64,000 bases of DNA, taken from NCBI GenBank assembly GCA_000526435.1, contig JAGB01000003.1, positions 124,001-188,000 on the forward strand, read 5' to 3'. Shown in pieces: positions 8,683 to 17,275 of this stretch. Origin of the DNA: Caldicoprobacter oshimai DSM 21659. Its GTDB lineage: Bacteria > Bacillota > Clostridia > Caldicoprobacterales > Caldicoprobacteraceae. The translations under genes were made by a program, and so were the position numbers. Numbering within the stretch: position 1 is the stretch's first letter; each line of letters starts with the position of its first letter. The notes beneath the pieces are model-generated. The model saw only the letters and a list, made by a program, of their open reading frames with translations. It did no database searches and was not told the origin of the DNA.

Positions 8683-9084
8683 TTAAAATTTAATTACTCT
8701 CGGCTCCTCGGTAAAAGAATAAAAAGTAGCCGTAGCATCCTCAAAGTACAAGACTTCTGTGTTATCATCATATGGCGAATACATCGATTGAAGCTCAGGG
8801 TAATTGTCAAGCAGATGCTTTTTGGCCTCAACCCTATCATCCCTGATGAGCTTACCTGTTACTCTTAGCCACTTTCCATCAGCATAAGCGCATATCTCTG
8901 CTTTGGGATTTGCCTGAAGTTGTTTAGATACCGCTTTGGCTTTACCAGTCTGGATATAAAGCTTACCTTCAAAAATGTCCACTGTACCGAAAGGCCTTAC
9001 CCTAGGTTGGTCTCCTTCTACTGTGGCCAGATAATAAGTCCCACATTTCTTTAAAAACTGATAGACTTCTTGAAGTCCGTCCAT
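8683..9084 (-). CDS. Pyridoxamine 5'-phosphate oxidase-like (split-barrel) protein
   Basis: A 133-residue split-barrel flavin/heme-binding-type protein. Typical family features are the N-terminal helix, YYLATVEGDQPRVRPFG (residues about 17-33, the first beta strands and phosphate-binding region), then LYIQTGKAKAVSKQL and AEICAYADGKWLRVTG. Homologues bind FMN or F420; which one here is unknown. The ATG at 9084 is preferred over the upstream one at 9123 because GGGAGG lies 9 bases before it and the extra 13 residues are purely basic. It stands alone. Confidence 0.82.
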   Translation of the reverse strand: MDGLQEVYQFLKKCGTYYLATVEGDQPRVRPFGTVDIFEGKLYIQTGKAKAVSKQLQANPKAEICAYADGKWLRVTGKLIRDDRVEAKKHLLDNYPELQSMYSPYDDNTEVLYFEDATATFYSFTEEPRVIKF

Positions 9085-9524
9085 ACTCCTTTTCCTCCCT
9101 CTCCATTTAATGAAAGCTTCCATTTATCATTTTGTTAAATAGTTGATCAAATCAAATTAAATCAACATCAATATCTTGCATTTAAGTTGTTTATTCTTTC
9201 ACAAATATTTGCGATTAGAACAGCTTTTATTAAAATTCATCATATTGCTTTTACCATTTGATTATGCCTTTAACTTCTTTCATACATCTAAAAACAGACC
9301 CTTTCTTTCACATTCCCCTAACATCAATGCCTTATCATGTCAAATTCATAGTGTACTATGATGTTTGTAAATTGTCAATATGCGTACTATAGAACAAGTT
9401 ATAGTATTTTACTGTTTTAACAAATTTTGTTAATTTAATAACGATTATAGCAGATCATTATCTCCTTTGCACCTTTACCACTTTATAAGGGCCCTATAAT
9501 AGCTTAGCCATCAGATGTTAATTT

Positions 9525-9665
9525 AAAAAAACCTTTCCCTTTCCCTCTCCTCAAACCTGCACGAATTCTACATGGGATTTTTCGACTCAAGAAAAAAGAG
9601 ATAAGGAGCTTAAACTCAAATCTCTTTTTTCGCATGCGGAAAAAGGTTTTTTGATAATATACACC
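9525..9665. repeat. Dispersed repeat copy A, with bidirectional terminator hairpin
   Basis: This shares blocks with copies at 20405-20575, 22865-23145 and 23150-23485: CCCTCTCCTCAAACC, CTCAAGAAAAAAG, TTTTTTCGCATG and TTTTTTGATAATATACA. It looks internally deleted. The core GAAAAAAGAGAT/ATCTCTTTTTTC (9591-9602, 9620-9631) forms a T-flanked hairpin that would end arsM transcription. It borders the left end of arsenic cassette 1. The rest of the 9085-9676 gap is AT-rich with nothing recognised. Confidence 0.7.
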
Positions 9666-9676
9666 ATCGCTTTCAT

Positions 9677-10498
9677 TTAAAGTTTGTATGCTTTTACGTA
9701 GGCACCTGCAAAGGCTCCATCAATAAAATCTATGTCTATTTTGCTATAGACATCGCCTAAATTATTCTGTTCTGCAATGCCTTCTATAATTTCTTTGGTA
9801 TATATATTTACTGGTGTAATTTCAATATCTTTGAACCCAACTTTTTTGAGTATTTCTTCATACTCTTTAACTGGTAACGCTCCTGCAATACAGCCAACCC
9901 ACATTTCTACGCTTTGTTTTATATGCTCTGGTAAATCTTTAAGAACGACAATATCAGCGATTGCCAGCCTTCCACCCTTCTTTAACACTCTGTATGCTTC
10001 TCTTAGTGCATCTTCCTTATTCTCACAGAGATTTATAACGCAATTAGATATAATAACGTCTACCGTTTCATCATCCAGAGGAATATCTTCGATATATCCT
10101 TTTATGAATTCTACGTTTTTAATTCCCATTTTTTCTTTATTCTTATTTGCTAATTGCAGCATTTCATCGGTCATGTCAAGACCGTATACTTTTCCGCTAT
10201 CACCGACATATTTAGACGAAATAAATACGTCTATTCCACCACCACTTCCCAAGTCCAACACAACTTCACCCTCACGTAGATTCGCAAGCGCAACAGGGTT
10301 TGCACATCCCAATGATGCATTAACGACTTCCTCTGGCAATCCATCTATGAAATCATTTGTATAGAAATATGAACTACAACATGCTACATCACCACAACAG
10401 GAAGTATCACATCCACATGAACTTTTTGAGTCAGCACTCATTTTCTTTGCTATTTCTCCATAATATGCCCTAACTTCTTCTCTAATATTATTTTTCAT
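9677..10498 (-). CDS. arsM: Arsenite S-adenosylmethionine methyltransferase, copy 1
   Basis: A 273-residue class I methyltransferase that converts As(III) to methylated, partly volatile arsenicals with SAM. The SAM site is LDLGSGGG. The family's three arsenic-binding cysteines lie in LGCANP, SNCVINL and VGCIAGAL. A cysteine-rich segment (SSCGCDTSCCGDVACCSS, about residues 25-42) is typical of bacterial ArsM. The ATG at 10498 is chosen for GGAGG 10 bases upstream; a TTG at 10507 is too close to it. It is the last gene of a marR-arsM unit with overlapping reading frames. It is about 94% identical by eye to copy 2 at 20581. Confidence 0.93.
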   Translation of the reverse strand: MKNNIREEVRAYYGEIAKKMSADSKSSCGCDTSCCGDVACCSSYFYTNDFIDGLPEEVVNASLGCANPVALANLREGEVVLDLGSGGGIDVFISSKYVGDSGKVYGLDMTDEMLQLANKNKEKMGIKNVEFIKGYIEDIPLDDETVDVIISNCVINLCENKEDALREAYRVLKKGGRLAIADIVVLKDLPEHIKQSVEMWVGCIAGALPVKEYEEILKKVGFKDIEITPVNIYTKEIIEGIAEQNNLGDVYSKIDIDFIDGAFAGAYVKAYKL

Positions 10499-10953
10499 TT
10501 TTGGCAATCCTCCCTACAACATTTATTTTTATTTACAGCTTCAATTAGCAACTTCAAACTATCAAGAACTTGCTCCCTTTTTTCTTCTGGGACAGAATTA
10601 AAAATCGCTTTATAATATCGATCCATACTTTCTTCAATGTTCTTAAATATTTTTATTCCTTTATCAGTCAGTTTTATTTTTACGTATCTTCTATCTTCTG
10701 GATCTAATTCTCTAATTACTAACCCATCCTCAACAAGATTATTTATTGTCCTGCTCATCGTACTTTTATCCAATGCAAGTAATTCAGCAAGCTCATTTAA
10801 TGAAACTTCCCCTGACCTCCCGATCTCTACAATCGCATGACATTGGGAAATAGTGACCCCGCAGCAACTTGCGTCACTCTTTTCCAATATACCTAAGTTT
10901 CTTACCAATACTCGAATTAATTCACGTAAATATTTACTTGCCTGGTTTTCCAT
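10495..10953 (-). CDS. MarR-family regulator of arsM, copy 1
   Basis: A 152-residue winged-helix regulator. It has the MarR core (SLNELAELLALDKSTMSRTI recognition region, then RELDPEDRRYVKIKLTDKG wing) and flanking dimerisation helices. Unusual cysteines occur as a pair in SDASCCG near residue 29, one in SQCHA, and a KCCREDC cluster at the C-terminus. These make an arsenite-sensing, thiol-based MarR plausible (inference). Its end overlaps the start of arsM, so they are co-transcribed. A strong promoter lies upstream. It is near-identical to the copy at 21392. Confidence 0.88.
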   Translation of the reverse strand: MENQASKYLRELIRVLVRNLGILEKSDASCCGVTISQCHAIVEIGRSGEVSLNELAELLALDKSTMSRTINNLVEDGLVIRELDPEDRRYVKIKLTDKGIKIFKNIEESMDRYYKAIFNSVPEEKREQVLDSLKLLIEAVNKNKCCREDCQK

Positions 10954-10970
10954 GTAATCACCTCAAATTA

Positions 10971-11000
10971 ATTGTATTATGAAACTGTTGCATTTGTCAA
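10971..11000 (-). promoter_or_regulatory. Sigma-A promoter of marR-arsM, copy 1
   Basis: TTGACA (reverse complement of 10995-11000) and TACAAT (10971-10976) are separated by 18 bases. The arrangement is conserved in cassette 2. The AATTAATT sequence just after the -10 box could be the MarR operator. Confidence 0.75.
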
Positions 11001-11044
11001 GTAAAAAGTCTAAGAAATTATTTTACATTTTTCTAGTTAAAGAA

Positions 11045-11087
11045 GAAAAAGGTGCATGAAGTTTTTCTCTCCACTGCACCCTTTTTG
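11045..11087 (-). terminator. Terminator after arsC, copy 1
   Basis: A stem pairs GGGTGCA with TGCACC, flanked by A and T tracts, 11 bases after the arsC stop. It separates arsC from the marR-arsM promoter. Confidence 0.75.
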
Positions 11088-11097
11088 TTTATATTTA

Positions 11098-11499
11098 TCA
11101 AAGCTGGTTATTTTTTATCCTCTTTATTAAATCCTTTACTTTCTCTTTAATGATATCCCTTGTTTTTCTATAGTCTTCTATCGGCCCACCTGATGGATCA
11201 GTAATCCCCCAATCCTCCCTATGCTTGCACGGTACATAAGGGCAGTCTACATTACAACCCATAGTTATTAATATATCCACTTCTGCTGGAATATCGCTTA
11301 ATAGCTTTGGATAATGGGTGCTCATATCTACTCCTGCTTCTTCCATTACCTGCACCGCCAATGGGTTCACTTCAGGATACCTCTCTGTCCCCGCAGAATA
11401 TGCTTCCAGTACATCACTTCCCAGTTTCTTGGCCCAGCCTTCTGCCATCTGAGAACGGCAGGAATTATGGACACATACAAATGCCACCTTCTTTTTCAT
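11098..11499 (-). CDS. arsC: Thioredoxin-type arsenate reductase, copy 1
   Basis: A 133-residue low-molecular-weight phosphatase-fold arsenate reductase that converts As(V) to As(III). The P-loop motif VCVHNSCRSQMAEG carries the catalytic Cys9 and Cys14-Arg15. The resolving cysteines lie in GCNVDCPYVPCKH, followed by EDWGITDP. The start is set at 11499 because cassette 2 has a stop codon just upstream of the equivalent ATG; a longer start at 11523 is possible only here. It lies after an acr3 remnant and ends in its own terminator. Product As(III) is presumably the substrate of ArsM. Confidence 0.92.
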   Translation of the reverse strand: MKKKVAFVCVHNSCRSQMAEGWAKKLGSDVLEAYSAGTERYPEVNPLAVQVMEEAGVDMSTHYPKLLSDIPAEVDILITMGCNVDCPYVPCKHREDWGITDPSGGPIEDYRKTRDIIKEKVKDLIKRIKNNQL

Positions 11500-11527
11500 G
11501 TGCTGTACACTCGCCCCTTTCATTAAT

Positions 11528-11575
11528 TCATTTAAACCAATGTTTCATACTATTAGCTATCTTAACGAGGGTTAG
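11528..11575 (-). pseudogene. acr3 (arsenite efflux) 3' remnant, copy 1
   Basis: Only the last 15 codons ([15 protein letters not shown] and stop) of an Acr3 permease survive. They match the end of the longer remnant at 22459. The sequence then changes abruptly into a piece of the dispersed repeat. Confidence 0.8.
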
Positions 11576-11625
11576 TTCCCCCCTCTCAAACCCGCATGAA
11601 TTTTACATGGGACTTTCTGGAACGT
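11576..11625. repeat. Dispersed repeat fragment E
   Basis: CCCTCTCAAACCCGCATGAA and ATGGGACTTTCTGG match the first part of the repeat unit at 23170-23215. It is fused to the acr3 remnant at the right border of cassette 1. The remaining bases to 11890 are AT-rich, with no other feature seen. Confidence 0.65.
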
Positions 11626-11890
11626 ATTTTTACGTCTATTATAACATTTTAAAATATTTGGTAAACAATAAAACACAGATCATAATCTATTCCTGCTCTA
11701 ACCTTATAATTCTTTATTAACAATATGTAGGCACTTATAAACTTCCCTCTGCACTTCTATCTAAGTGATACAGGAAAAACTCAATATGTATTCACATAAG
11801 TATGAAGAGTAATATAATCCCTCTAAAACACTTCCGGAGAATATAGATCATATTATATATAGTGAAATATACGGAAGGAGGGAAAACAAC

Positions 11891-12424
11891 ATGTACAACA
11901 ACCGCAACTACTATTGGAGCCCCTACTATCCCAACAGGCCAATGTACACCCCATACGATTATCCTTACTGGGCTCACATGCCAATGTACAATCCAGACTA
12001 CTGGAGAAAGGCCATTCCACTGAAGGATTATGGACCTGAGCCTTTTGTAGTCGATATAAAGCAGGCCACACTGCAAAATGATAATTTCCGTACTGCCTTA
12101 TGGACGGGGAAATATCTGCAGCTCACGTTGATGACCATCAATGTGGGAGAAGATATAGGTCTGGAAATGCATCCCGACGTCGATCAATTCATACGCATCG
12201 AACAGGGGCAAGGACTTGTTATGATGGGAGATGACAAAGACAACCTGTGCTACAGGCAAAGGGTATACGAAGATTATGCAATCTTCATACCTGCAGGCAA
12301 ATGGCATAATGTAATAAATACGGGCCGCGTACCACTAAAGTTATACTCTATATATGCACCCCCTGAACATCCTCGTGGTACAGTTCATAAAACAAAAAAG
12401 GATGCTCAACAGCATCATAAGTAA
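11891..12424 (+). CDS. Cupin-domain protein with Tyr/Pro-rich N-terminus
   Basis: A 177-residue protein. The first 45 residues are rich in Tyr, Pro, Asn and Trp (YYWSPYYPNRPMYTPYDYPY), like some spore-coat or low-complexity surface segments. The rest is a cupin beta-barrel with metal motif 1 (GLEMHPDVDQFIRIEQGQG, about residues 92-110) and motif 2 (IPAGKWHNVINTG, about 138-150). One His of motif 1 and the His of motif 2 are present, so metal binding is likely. GGAGGG lies 8 bases before the ATG. The closest known type is the mannose-6-phosphate isomerase-like cupins; the substrate is unknown. Confidence 0.82.
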   Translation: MYNNRNYYWSPYYPNRPMYTPYDYPYWAHMPMYNPDYWRKAIPLKDYGPEPFVVDIKQATLQNDNFRTALWTGKYLQLTLMTINVGEDIGLEMHPDVDQFIRIEQGQGLVMMGDDKDNLCYRQRVYEDYAIFIPAGKWHNVINTGRVPLKLYSIYAPPEHPRGTVHKTKKDAQQHHK

Positions 12425-12594
12425 CCAAATATCAGGTCAGATTTTTATGCTAAATTACTGCAGGGAAATTTCCCTGTGGTAATTTTTATGTTTGAATATC
12501 TATTATTTGATACTAATCGTGCCAAGCTTATCTCTTCTCTTTCTATTTGTCTATAAATTGCCATCACGGTATATTCCCAACATTATCTTAGGAG

Positions 12595-12819
12595 CTATTT
12601 CAATGCATTCCTCTTTAAAAAATTCAGCCGCAAAACTTTCCTCAAAAATTTTTTAATAACCAGCCCCAACTCATAATAATTGCTAACCTTGGGAAGTACA
12701 CTAAGTATTCGACTGATTTCGGGTTCATATTCATATGGGGGTGCATCAGGAAATAGATAATATGGATCCCATTCGTTTATTATATTTGTGATTTTTGTCT
12801 TTATGATTTTTGATTTCAA
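12595..12819 (-). pseudogene. DUF1871-like protein, probably truncated
   Basis: A 74-codon frame with the INEWDPYYLFPDAPPYEYEP signature resembling DUF1871-type proteins of Firmicutes. Its only start is a TTG without a ribosome site. The frame begins against the T-tract of the neighbouring ABC-transporter terminator. The C-terminus turns basic (FLRKVLRLNFLKRNALK), unlike the acidic end usual for the family. It is probably a decayed gene. Confidence 0.45.
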
Positions 12820-12821
12820 AA

Positions 12822-12860
12822 TAAAAAAGGACTGTGCTTACATCTTTTGCAACAGTCCTC
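12822..12860 (-). terminator. Terminator of the tetR-controlled ABC exporter operon
   Basis: A perfect 8-bp stem AGGACTGT/ACAGTCCT (12828-12835, 12852-12859) is followed on the minus strand by TTTTTTATTTT. It lies 6 bases after the permease stop. Confidence 0.85.
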
Positions 12861-12865
12861 TATCT

Positions 12866-15097
12866 TTAATCCACTTGTTGTCTTAATATTTCAACAGGCA
12901 TGACTTTTGCTATTTTTGCCCTTACTAAAAATCTTGAAAGCAGAAATACAACAAGGAGTATTATAAATGTTGATAGGACGCTATTTATGCTCAAATCAAG
13001 GCTCATGGCAAAATCAATGTCCTTTGTCGCTGCATTCATGAAGCTATCCATCGTTAATTTTGAAAGAGGAATCCCTGTTATAAATCCAACCAAAAATGAG
13101 ATATAATTAAAACCAAGGACCATTTTAAAGATGCTGTTTTCCTTATATCCCAGCATTTTCAAAATCCCTATGTTCTTTTTGTTCTCATTGATAGTTAAAG
13201 TAGACAGAACATACACAATCAAAAGAGCAAGAATTGCTGCGATAAGCGCCATAACCCCTATAGTTTTAGACAGGTCTTCAGCTGACGCCTTTATTGTAGT
13301 GAGAAGCTCGGATTTTGTATAACTTTCGAAAACCGAACTTTCCGGGATGTCGATTTTTTCTTTTGAAAATATTCCAACGTATTCACCGCTGTCATACCCA
13401 AAAAGCCTGTTAAAACTTTCAAGCTCCATGTATCCATTATTGCCAACAGGAAGATCAGCCACTTTGTATACTTTTAAAGTATATTCTTGGCCTGTAAACT
13501 TGTTCTTTATTTTAATCTCATCCCCTTCATCTATCCCAAGCTTGTTTGCAAAAGGTTTTGATATAATAAGCTGATCTGAAACAGAAATTTCCTTTCCTTT
13601 TTCATCATAGAGCTTTATCATATCCGAATTGCTTTTAATGCCGTAAATCATAATGCTTGCTTTTGTGCCTTCAACATCAAAAGCCAAAAGATTGTAAGGC
13701 TCTGCAGAGCTTTGCAGGTTAATTTCAGGATGTTCGGTCGTAGAATTCAGCATATAAAGGTAGTTGTACCTGAAATTGTCATTATAAGCTTTTTCAATTG
13801 CTACGATAATAGAGTCTTTTGCTGTCATTCCATACATCATAAGTATTGTTGAAAAAATTATACCCACTATTAAAATCAATTCTCTTGCAAAATGTCTCCA
13901 TCCATACTTTAGCATTATCCTTGTTTTAAATTCAAACCTATCGAAAAACTTTATTGTGGGAAGCTTGCCAAACTTTATTTCATCAATTCCATGAAGCACC
14001 TGAACAATTGTCAGCTTGAAAAAGTTTCTAAGAGCAAAGTATCCTGAAAGAAATATGAATATAGCTGGAAGCAGTAATGCGACAAATACATGCTGCCATG
14101 GAAAGAAACTTGTCAGCTTTGGCAGAGTAAAAAATGACCTGTAAAACTCTGCAAATGGGTACGCCCCAAAATATCCAAGCAAAATACCAATAATCGAACC
14201 AAAAAGCCAAATATAGAGCGGAAATCTCATGAAAACTTTAAAAACATCCTTTTGCGTATATCCCATTGAATAGAGTGTGCCAATCTCTGCGTGCATGGTG
14301 TTTATTACCCTTCGCATGACAATAAAAAGTATAAACGATGATACAATAATTATAAAAAGGCTGATAGGCAGAGTAATTCTCTTTGCGTTTTCAACCTTCA
14401 TCTCTGTGTAGATTATCCTTGGATTTTGATCCCTTTCAACAAATTTTAAAAGTCCCCAGTTAGAGTTTATAAAACCTTTGAAATCCTCAATATTATCTAC
14501 TTTTCCTTTGTAGCTATAATAGTGTACACGAGGAGCAGGAAACAGCTTTTGCACATCGCTTTTTAGCATCATAACAACGCCAAAGTACTCGGGGTCTGGA
14601 AGCAAGTCTTGGTCGTTTTTGATAATGTAAATATAGTCAGGAAGGTACCCAATTCCGCTCACTTTGAACTTTTGACCCGAAATGGTTATCTCGTCATTTG
14701 TTTGATACTGATGAGCTTTGAAAAAGCTCGGGTCGAGCAAGATTTCGCCCTCTTCTGGCATCTTTCCTACTCCTATATAGGGCTTGTTTATTTTGTCTGA
14801 AATTGAAAATATTCTCAAAGTAATCCCATTTTGCTGAGTCTCATAAAAAAGCCTTTCTTCAAGGTCAATTTCAAACTTGTCTTTCAAAAGGCTTTCATCT
14901 ACCTCTTTAGATGTAATAAAATACCCATCCTCCTGGACATAATCTCTTTTAAACATCTCGTAATTTCTATCTATATCCTCCATTGATACAGCAAAGAGGG
15001 TATACGTCATTGATGCAATTGCCACAAGCATTATAATAGAAAAAAATTGCAAAAAATCTCTTTTTATAGTCCTTAAGGGGATTTTTTTAATTACCAT
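12866..15097 (-). CDS. FtsX-type ABC transporter permease
   Basis: A 743-residue membrane protein of the MacB/FtsX class, usually exporting peptides, lipids or drugs, or transmitting force. One N-terminal TM (about 18-38) precedes a large extracytoplasmic domain (about 40-250). Then come three TMs (about 255-370) in an FtsX block, one TM near 405-425, a second outer domain (about 430-600) and three final TMs (about 620-735). The full-length two-half architecture is intact. ATG 15097 overlaps the ATPase stop (ATGA); a GTG at 15100 is equally possible. AGGAGG lies just upstream. It is the last gene of the operon before a terminator. Confidence 0.87.
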   Translation of the reverse strand: MVIKKIPLRTIKRDFLQFFSIIMLVAIASMTYTLFAVSMEDIDRNYEMFKRDYVQEDGYFITSKEVDESLLKDKFEIDLEERLFYETQQNGITLRIFSISDKINKPYIGVGKMPEEGEILLDPSFFKAHQYQTNDEITISGQKFKVSGIGYLPDYIYIIKNDQDLLPDPEYFGVVMMLKSDVQKLFPAPRVHYYSYKGKVDNIEDFKGFINSNWGLLKFVERDQNPRIIYTEMKVENAKRITLPISLFIIIVSSFILFIVMRRVINTMHAEIGTLYSMGYTQKDVFKVFMRFPLYIWLFGSIIGILLGYFGAYPFAEFYRSFFTLPKLTSFFPWQHVFVALLLPAIFIFLSGYFALRNFFKLTIVQVLHGIDEIKFGKLPTIKFFDRFEFKTRIMLKYGWRHFARELILIVGIIFSTILMMYGMTAKDSIIVAIEKAYNDNFRYNYLYMLNSTTEHPEINLQSSAEPYNLLAFDVEGTKASIMIYGIKSNSDMIKLYDEKGKEISVSDQLIISKPFANKLGIDEGDEIKIKNKFTGQEYTLKVYKVADLPVGNNGYMELESFNRLFGYDSGEYVGIFSKEKIDIPESSVFESYTKSELLTTIKASAEDLSKTIGVMALIAAILALLIVYVLSTLTINENKKNIGILKMLGYKENSIFKMVLGFNYISFLVGFITGIPLSKLTMDSFMNAATKDIDFAMSLDLSINSVLSTFIILLVVFLLSRFLVRAKIAKVMPVEILRQQVD

Positions 15098-15795
15098 CAC
15101 CAGGTCACCTCCTGGGCAGAGATTTTCTGAGGATTTTCCGAAAATTCAACAAGCCTGCCCGATCTTAATCTCAGTGTCGCATCAGCCATTCTTGAAATAG
15201 CAAGGTTGTGGGTAATGATTAAAATAGTTGTGCCAAACTGCCTGTTGACATCTTCCAAAAGCTTTAATACAAGTTTGCTACTTTCATAGTCGAGTGCGCC
15301 TGTTGGTTCATCGCACAGAATCAGCACAGGGTTTTTAACAACAGCCCTTGCAATTGCTACTCTTTGCTGCTGGCCGCCAGATAGTTCAAATGGAAATTTG
15401 TCTCTTTCAGAATATACGTCCATCATCTTCAGCACCATGTCAACATCCAAAGGATTTTCGCTCAAAGCCGCACTTGCCAGCACATTCTCGTATACCGTAA
15501 GCCCATTTATGAGGTTATAAAACTGAAATACAAATCCAACGTAATCCCGTCGGTAGTCAGCAAGCCTTTTTTGGTCCATTGATGTTATCTCTTTGTTATC
15601 TACAAAAATTTTACCCTCTTCTGCCCTATCAAGCCCTCCAAGAATGTTAAAAAGCGTTGTTTTGCCCGAGCCTGAGGGACCGATCACAGTATAGATTTTC
15701 CCCCTTTCGAGCTCAAAACTGACTTCGTTTAATGCCCTGGTTTCGTTTTTTCCTAACCTATAGATTTTTGAAACCTTTTCGGCTTTTACAAACAT
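15097..15795 (-). CDS. ABC transporter ATP-binding protein (LolD/MacB type)
   Basis: A 232-residue ATPase that would power the overlapping permease. All motifs are intact: Walker [11 protein letters not shown]-loop QFYNLI, signature [14 protein letters not shown], Walker [13 protein letters not shown] and the H-loop Histidine in ITHNLA. The sequence type (EPTGALD) is that of FtsE/LolD/MacB ATPases. A ribosome site GGGAGATG precedes the ATG at 15795. Two palindromic operators lie about 50 bases upstream, next to the tetR gene, so TetR probably represses it. Confidence 0.92.
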   Translation of the reverse strand: MFVKAEKVSKIYRLGKNETRALNEVSFELERGKIYTVIGPSGSGKTTLFNILGGLDRAEEGKIFVDNKEITSMDQKRLADYRRDYVGFVFQFYNLINGLTVYENVLASAALSENPLDVDMVLKMMDVYSERDKFPFELSGGQQQRVAIARAVVKNPVLILCDEPTGALDYESSKLVLKLLEDVNRQFGTTILIITHNLAISRMADATLRLRSGRLVEFSENPQKISAQEVTW

Positions 15796-15843
15796 GGATT
15801 TTCATCTCCCTTATTTAATCTTCATTATTCATATAATACATTA

Positions 15844-15873
15844 TGACTCATCAGTCATATGACTGTCAAGTCA
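15844..15873. promoter_or_regulatory. Tandem TetR operators upstream of the ABC exporter
   Basis: Two copies of TGACT-N4-AGTCA (15844-15857 and 15860-15873) are two bases apart. A third, TGACT-N4-GGTCA, lies at 16543-16556 upstream of tetR. The same motif on both sides of tetR supports autoregulation and control of the exporter. Confidence 0.75.
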
Positions 15874-15884
15874 TATTTTAATGC

Positions 15885-16520
15885 TCATCTTTTGCCAATT
15901 CCTTCTTTTAAAAGTTTTACAAACTGAGAAAGGGCATCCCTAAAATAGCTTATATCAAGGTCGAGGGTAGTTGACGATTTGCTCAGAGCCCGTTCGATTA
16001 TAAACTTCTTCATATAAAAGCTCGCGCCTTCCAAAAATATTCCAATCAATAAGGGTTGTATATCGTCTCTTATATAACCTTTTTCTTGATTGTATTTAAT
16101 GATTTCTAGCAGAAAATCTCTTGATTGTTTTAAAAATTTTTCGTTTATCTCATCTTTAAAAGGTGAGTCATGTGAAAAAAACGCCCTTTCAAGAAGCATG
16201 TATTCATTCCTCAATTCCTTCATTGCAAGCCATACGCCTTCGAGTGAGTTTTCGTAATAGTCTAATATGTTGATGTGCACCATGTCTAGCTTTTCAAGCA
16301 ATTTCAAAAACCTATCATAGGCAACCTCCAGAGCATAAAAGTACATTTCCTTTTTGTTCTCAAAGTACTGGTACATGCTCCCTTTTGCGGCATTGCTCTC
16401 TTTGGCAACCTCGGATATATCGACATTATAATAAGGTTTTTGTGAAAAGTGTTTTATAAGAGCATCTGTGATACGCTGTCTTTTTTCATCTGGAAGATTA
16501 AAAAAAGTCTGCTTTGGCAT
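15885..16520 (-). CDS. TetR/AcrR-family regulator of the ABC exporter
   Basis: A 211-residue repressor. The N-terminal three-helix DNA-binding domain (about residues 8-52) contains VDISEVAKESNAAKGSMYQY, a clear TetR recognition region. A helical ligand-binding domain follows. Start at 16520 (MPKQTFF) is chosen for GAGGTGA 6 bases upstream. It lies just upstream of the exporter on the same strand, between two sets of its presumed operators. The ligand is unknown. Confidence 0.9.
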   Translation of the reverse strand: MPKQTFFNLPDEKRQRITDALIKHFSQKPYYNVDISEVAKESNAAKGSMYQYFENKKEMYFYALEVAYDRFLKLLEKLDMVHINILDYYENSLEGVWLAMKELRNEYMLLERAFFSHDSPFKDEINEKFLKQSRDFLLEIIKYNQEKGYIRDDIQPLLIGIFLEGASFYMKKFIIERALSKSSTTLDLDISYFRDALSQFVKLLKEGIGKR

Positions 16521-16542
16521 CGATATCACCTCAAGATTATTA

Positions 16543-16556
16543 TGACTTATTGGTCA
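16543..16556. promoter_or_regulatory. TetR operator upstream of tetR, overlapping the EamA remnant
   Basis: TGACT-TATT-GGTCA matches the two operators at 15844 and 15860 with one change. It contains the stop codon of the EamA fragment. Confidence 0.65.
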
Positions 16557-16730
16557 TGAGATGTAAAGAAGGTTCGTTGTAAAATTAAATGCAACACCCA
16601 AAAAATTATAGAACCTAAGGGGTGGAATTTCTGAAAGCAGTAACTTTGAAAAAGGTGCACTCATTCCAAATAATGCTGCAGCAAGTATAGCCTGACCAAT
16701 CGCAATATAATTGTTACTCTTTGACCTCAC
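16554..16730 (-). pseudogene. EamA/DMT transporter, N-terminal fragment
   Basis: GTG at 16730 has AAAGGAGG 7 bases upstream and opens a frame whose first 35 residues (IAIGQAILAAALFGMSAPFS and on) are the first helix of an EamA (DMT) permease. After IPP the sequence loses similarity and ends after 58 codons inside the TetR operator. The full gene would have about 300 codons. A deletion joined its start to the tetR unit. Confidence 0.65.
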
Positions 16731-17160
16731 ATAGCAACCTCCTTTACAAGAACAAATATTAAAGCAAATAAATACACTGAACATCAGTCTTGCTATAATT
16801 ATAAACTTAACAAAGACGCATAATTAAAAAAGCAACTTGAATTCCTGTCATCATTATACACTAAATTACCTTTACAAAAATATCTTTATTTTAATGTCAG
16901 TCTTTACATTCTCTAAAAGCATTTATGCTAACAACTATTATAAAACTTCATTCTCATTTTATTTTATAGAACTTTAACGTTTATGAAACAACCTTTCTTA
17001 TACCTTAATCCTTTAAATGCATTATATCAAACGAAAGAAGACCTGATAGGAAGCTATCGGATCTTTTGGATTTTCACCCCTTGTTTATTTTAACGTTGCA
17101 CCATGTTATCATGCTCATTCCATAAACCATAGCTCATTATCATATGCCTATATTAACACT

Positions 17161-17239
17161 TGAACGATTATTCATATTTGTATTGACATATTTAAATTTG
17201 CATCATATAATTAAAATACGATATATGAATGTTTATTCA
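17161..17239 (+). promoter_or_regulatory. Sigma-A promoter and paired operators of the cadC-like operon
   Basis: TTGACA (17183-17188) and TATAAT (17206-17211) are separated by 17 bases, a consensus promoter. Two dyads flank it: TGAAC-N4-ATTCA (17161-17174) and TGAAT-N4-ATTCA (17226-17239), the sort of site bound by ArsR/SmtB sensors. The upstream part of the gap (16785-17160) is AT-rich, with an imperfect hairpin near 17036-17069. Confidence 0.8.
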
Positions 17240-17275
17240 ATTGTTCAGACAATGCATATGAAAGGAGGTGAAAAA

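Noticed and set aside
17036..17069. Hairpin AGACCTGATAG/CTATCGGATCT before the cadC-like gene
   Set aside because: The stem has mismatches and there is no gene ending before it on the same strand; not listed as a terminator.
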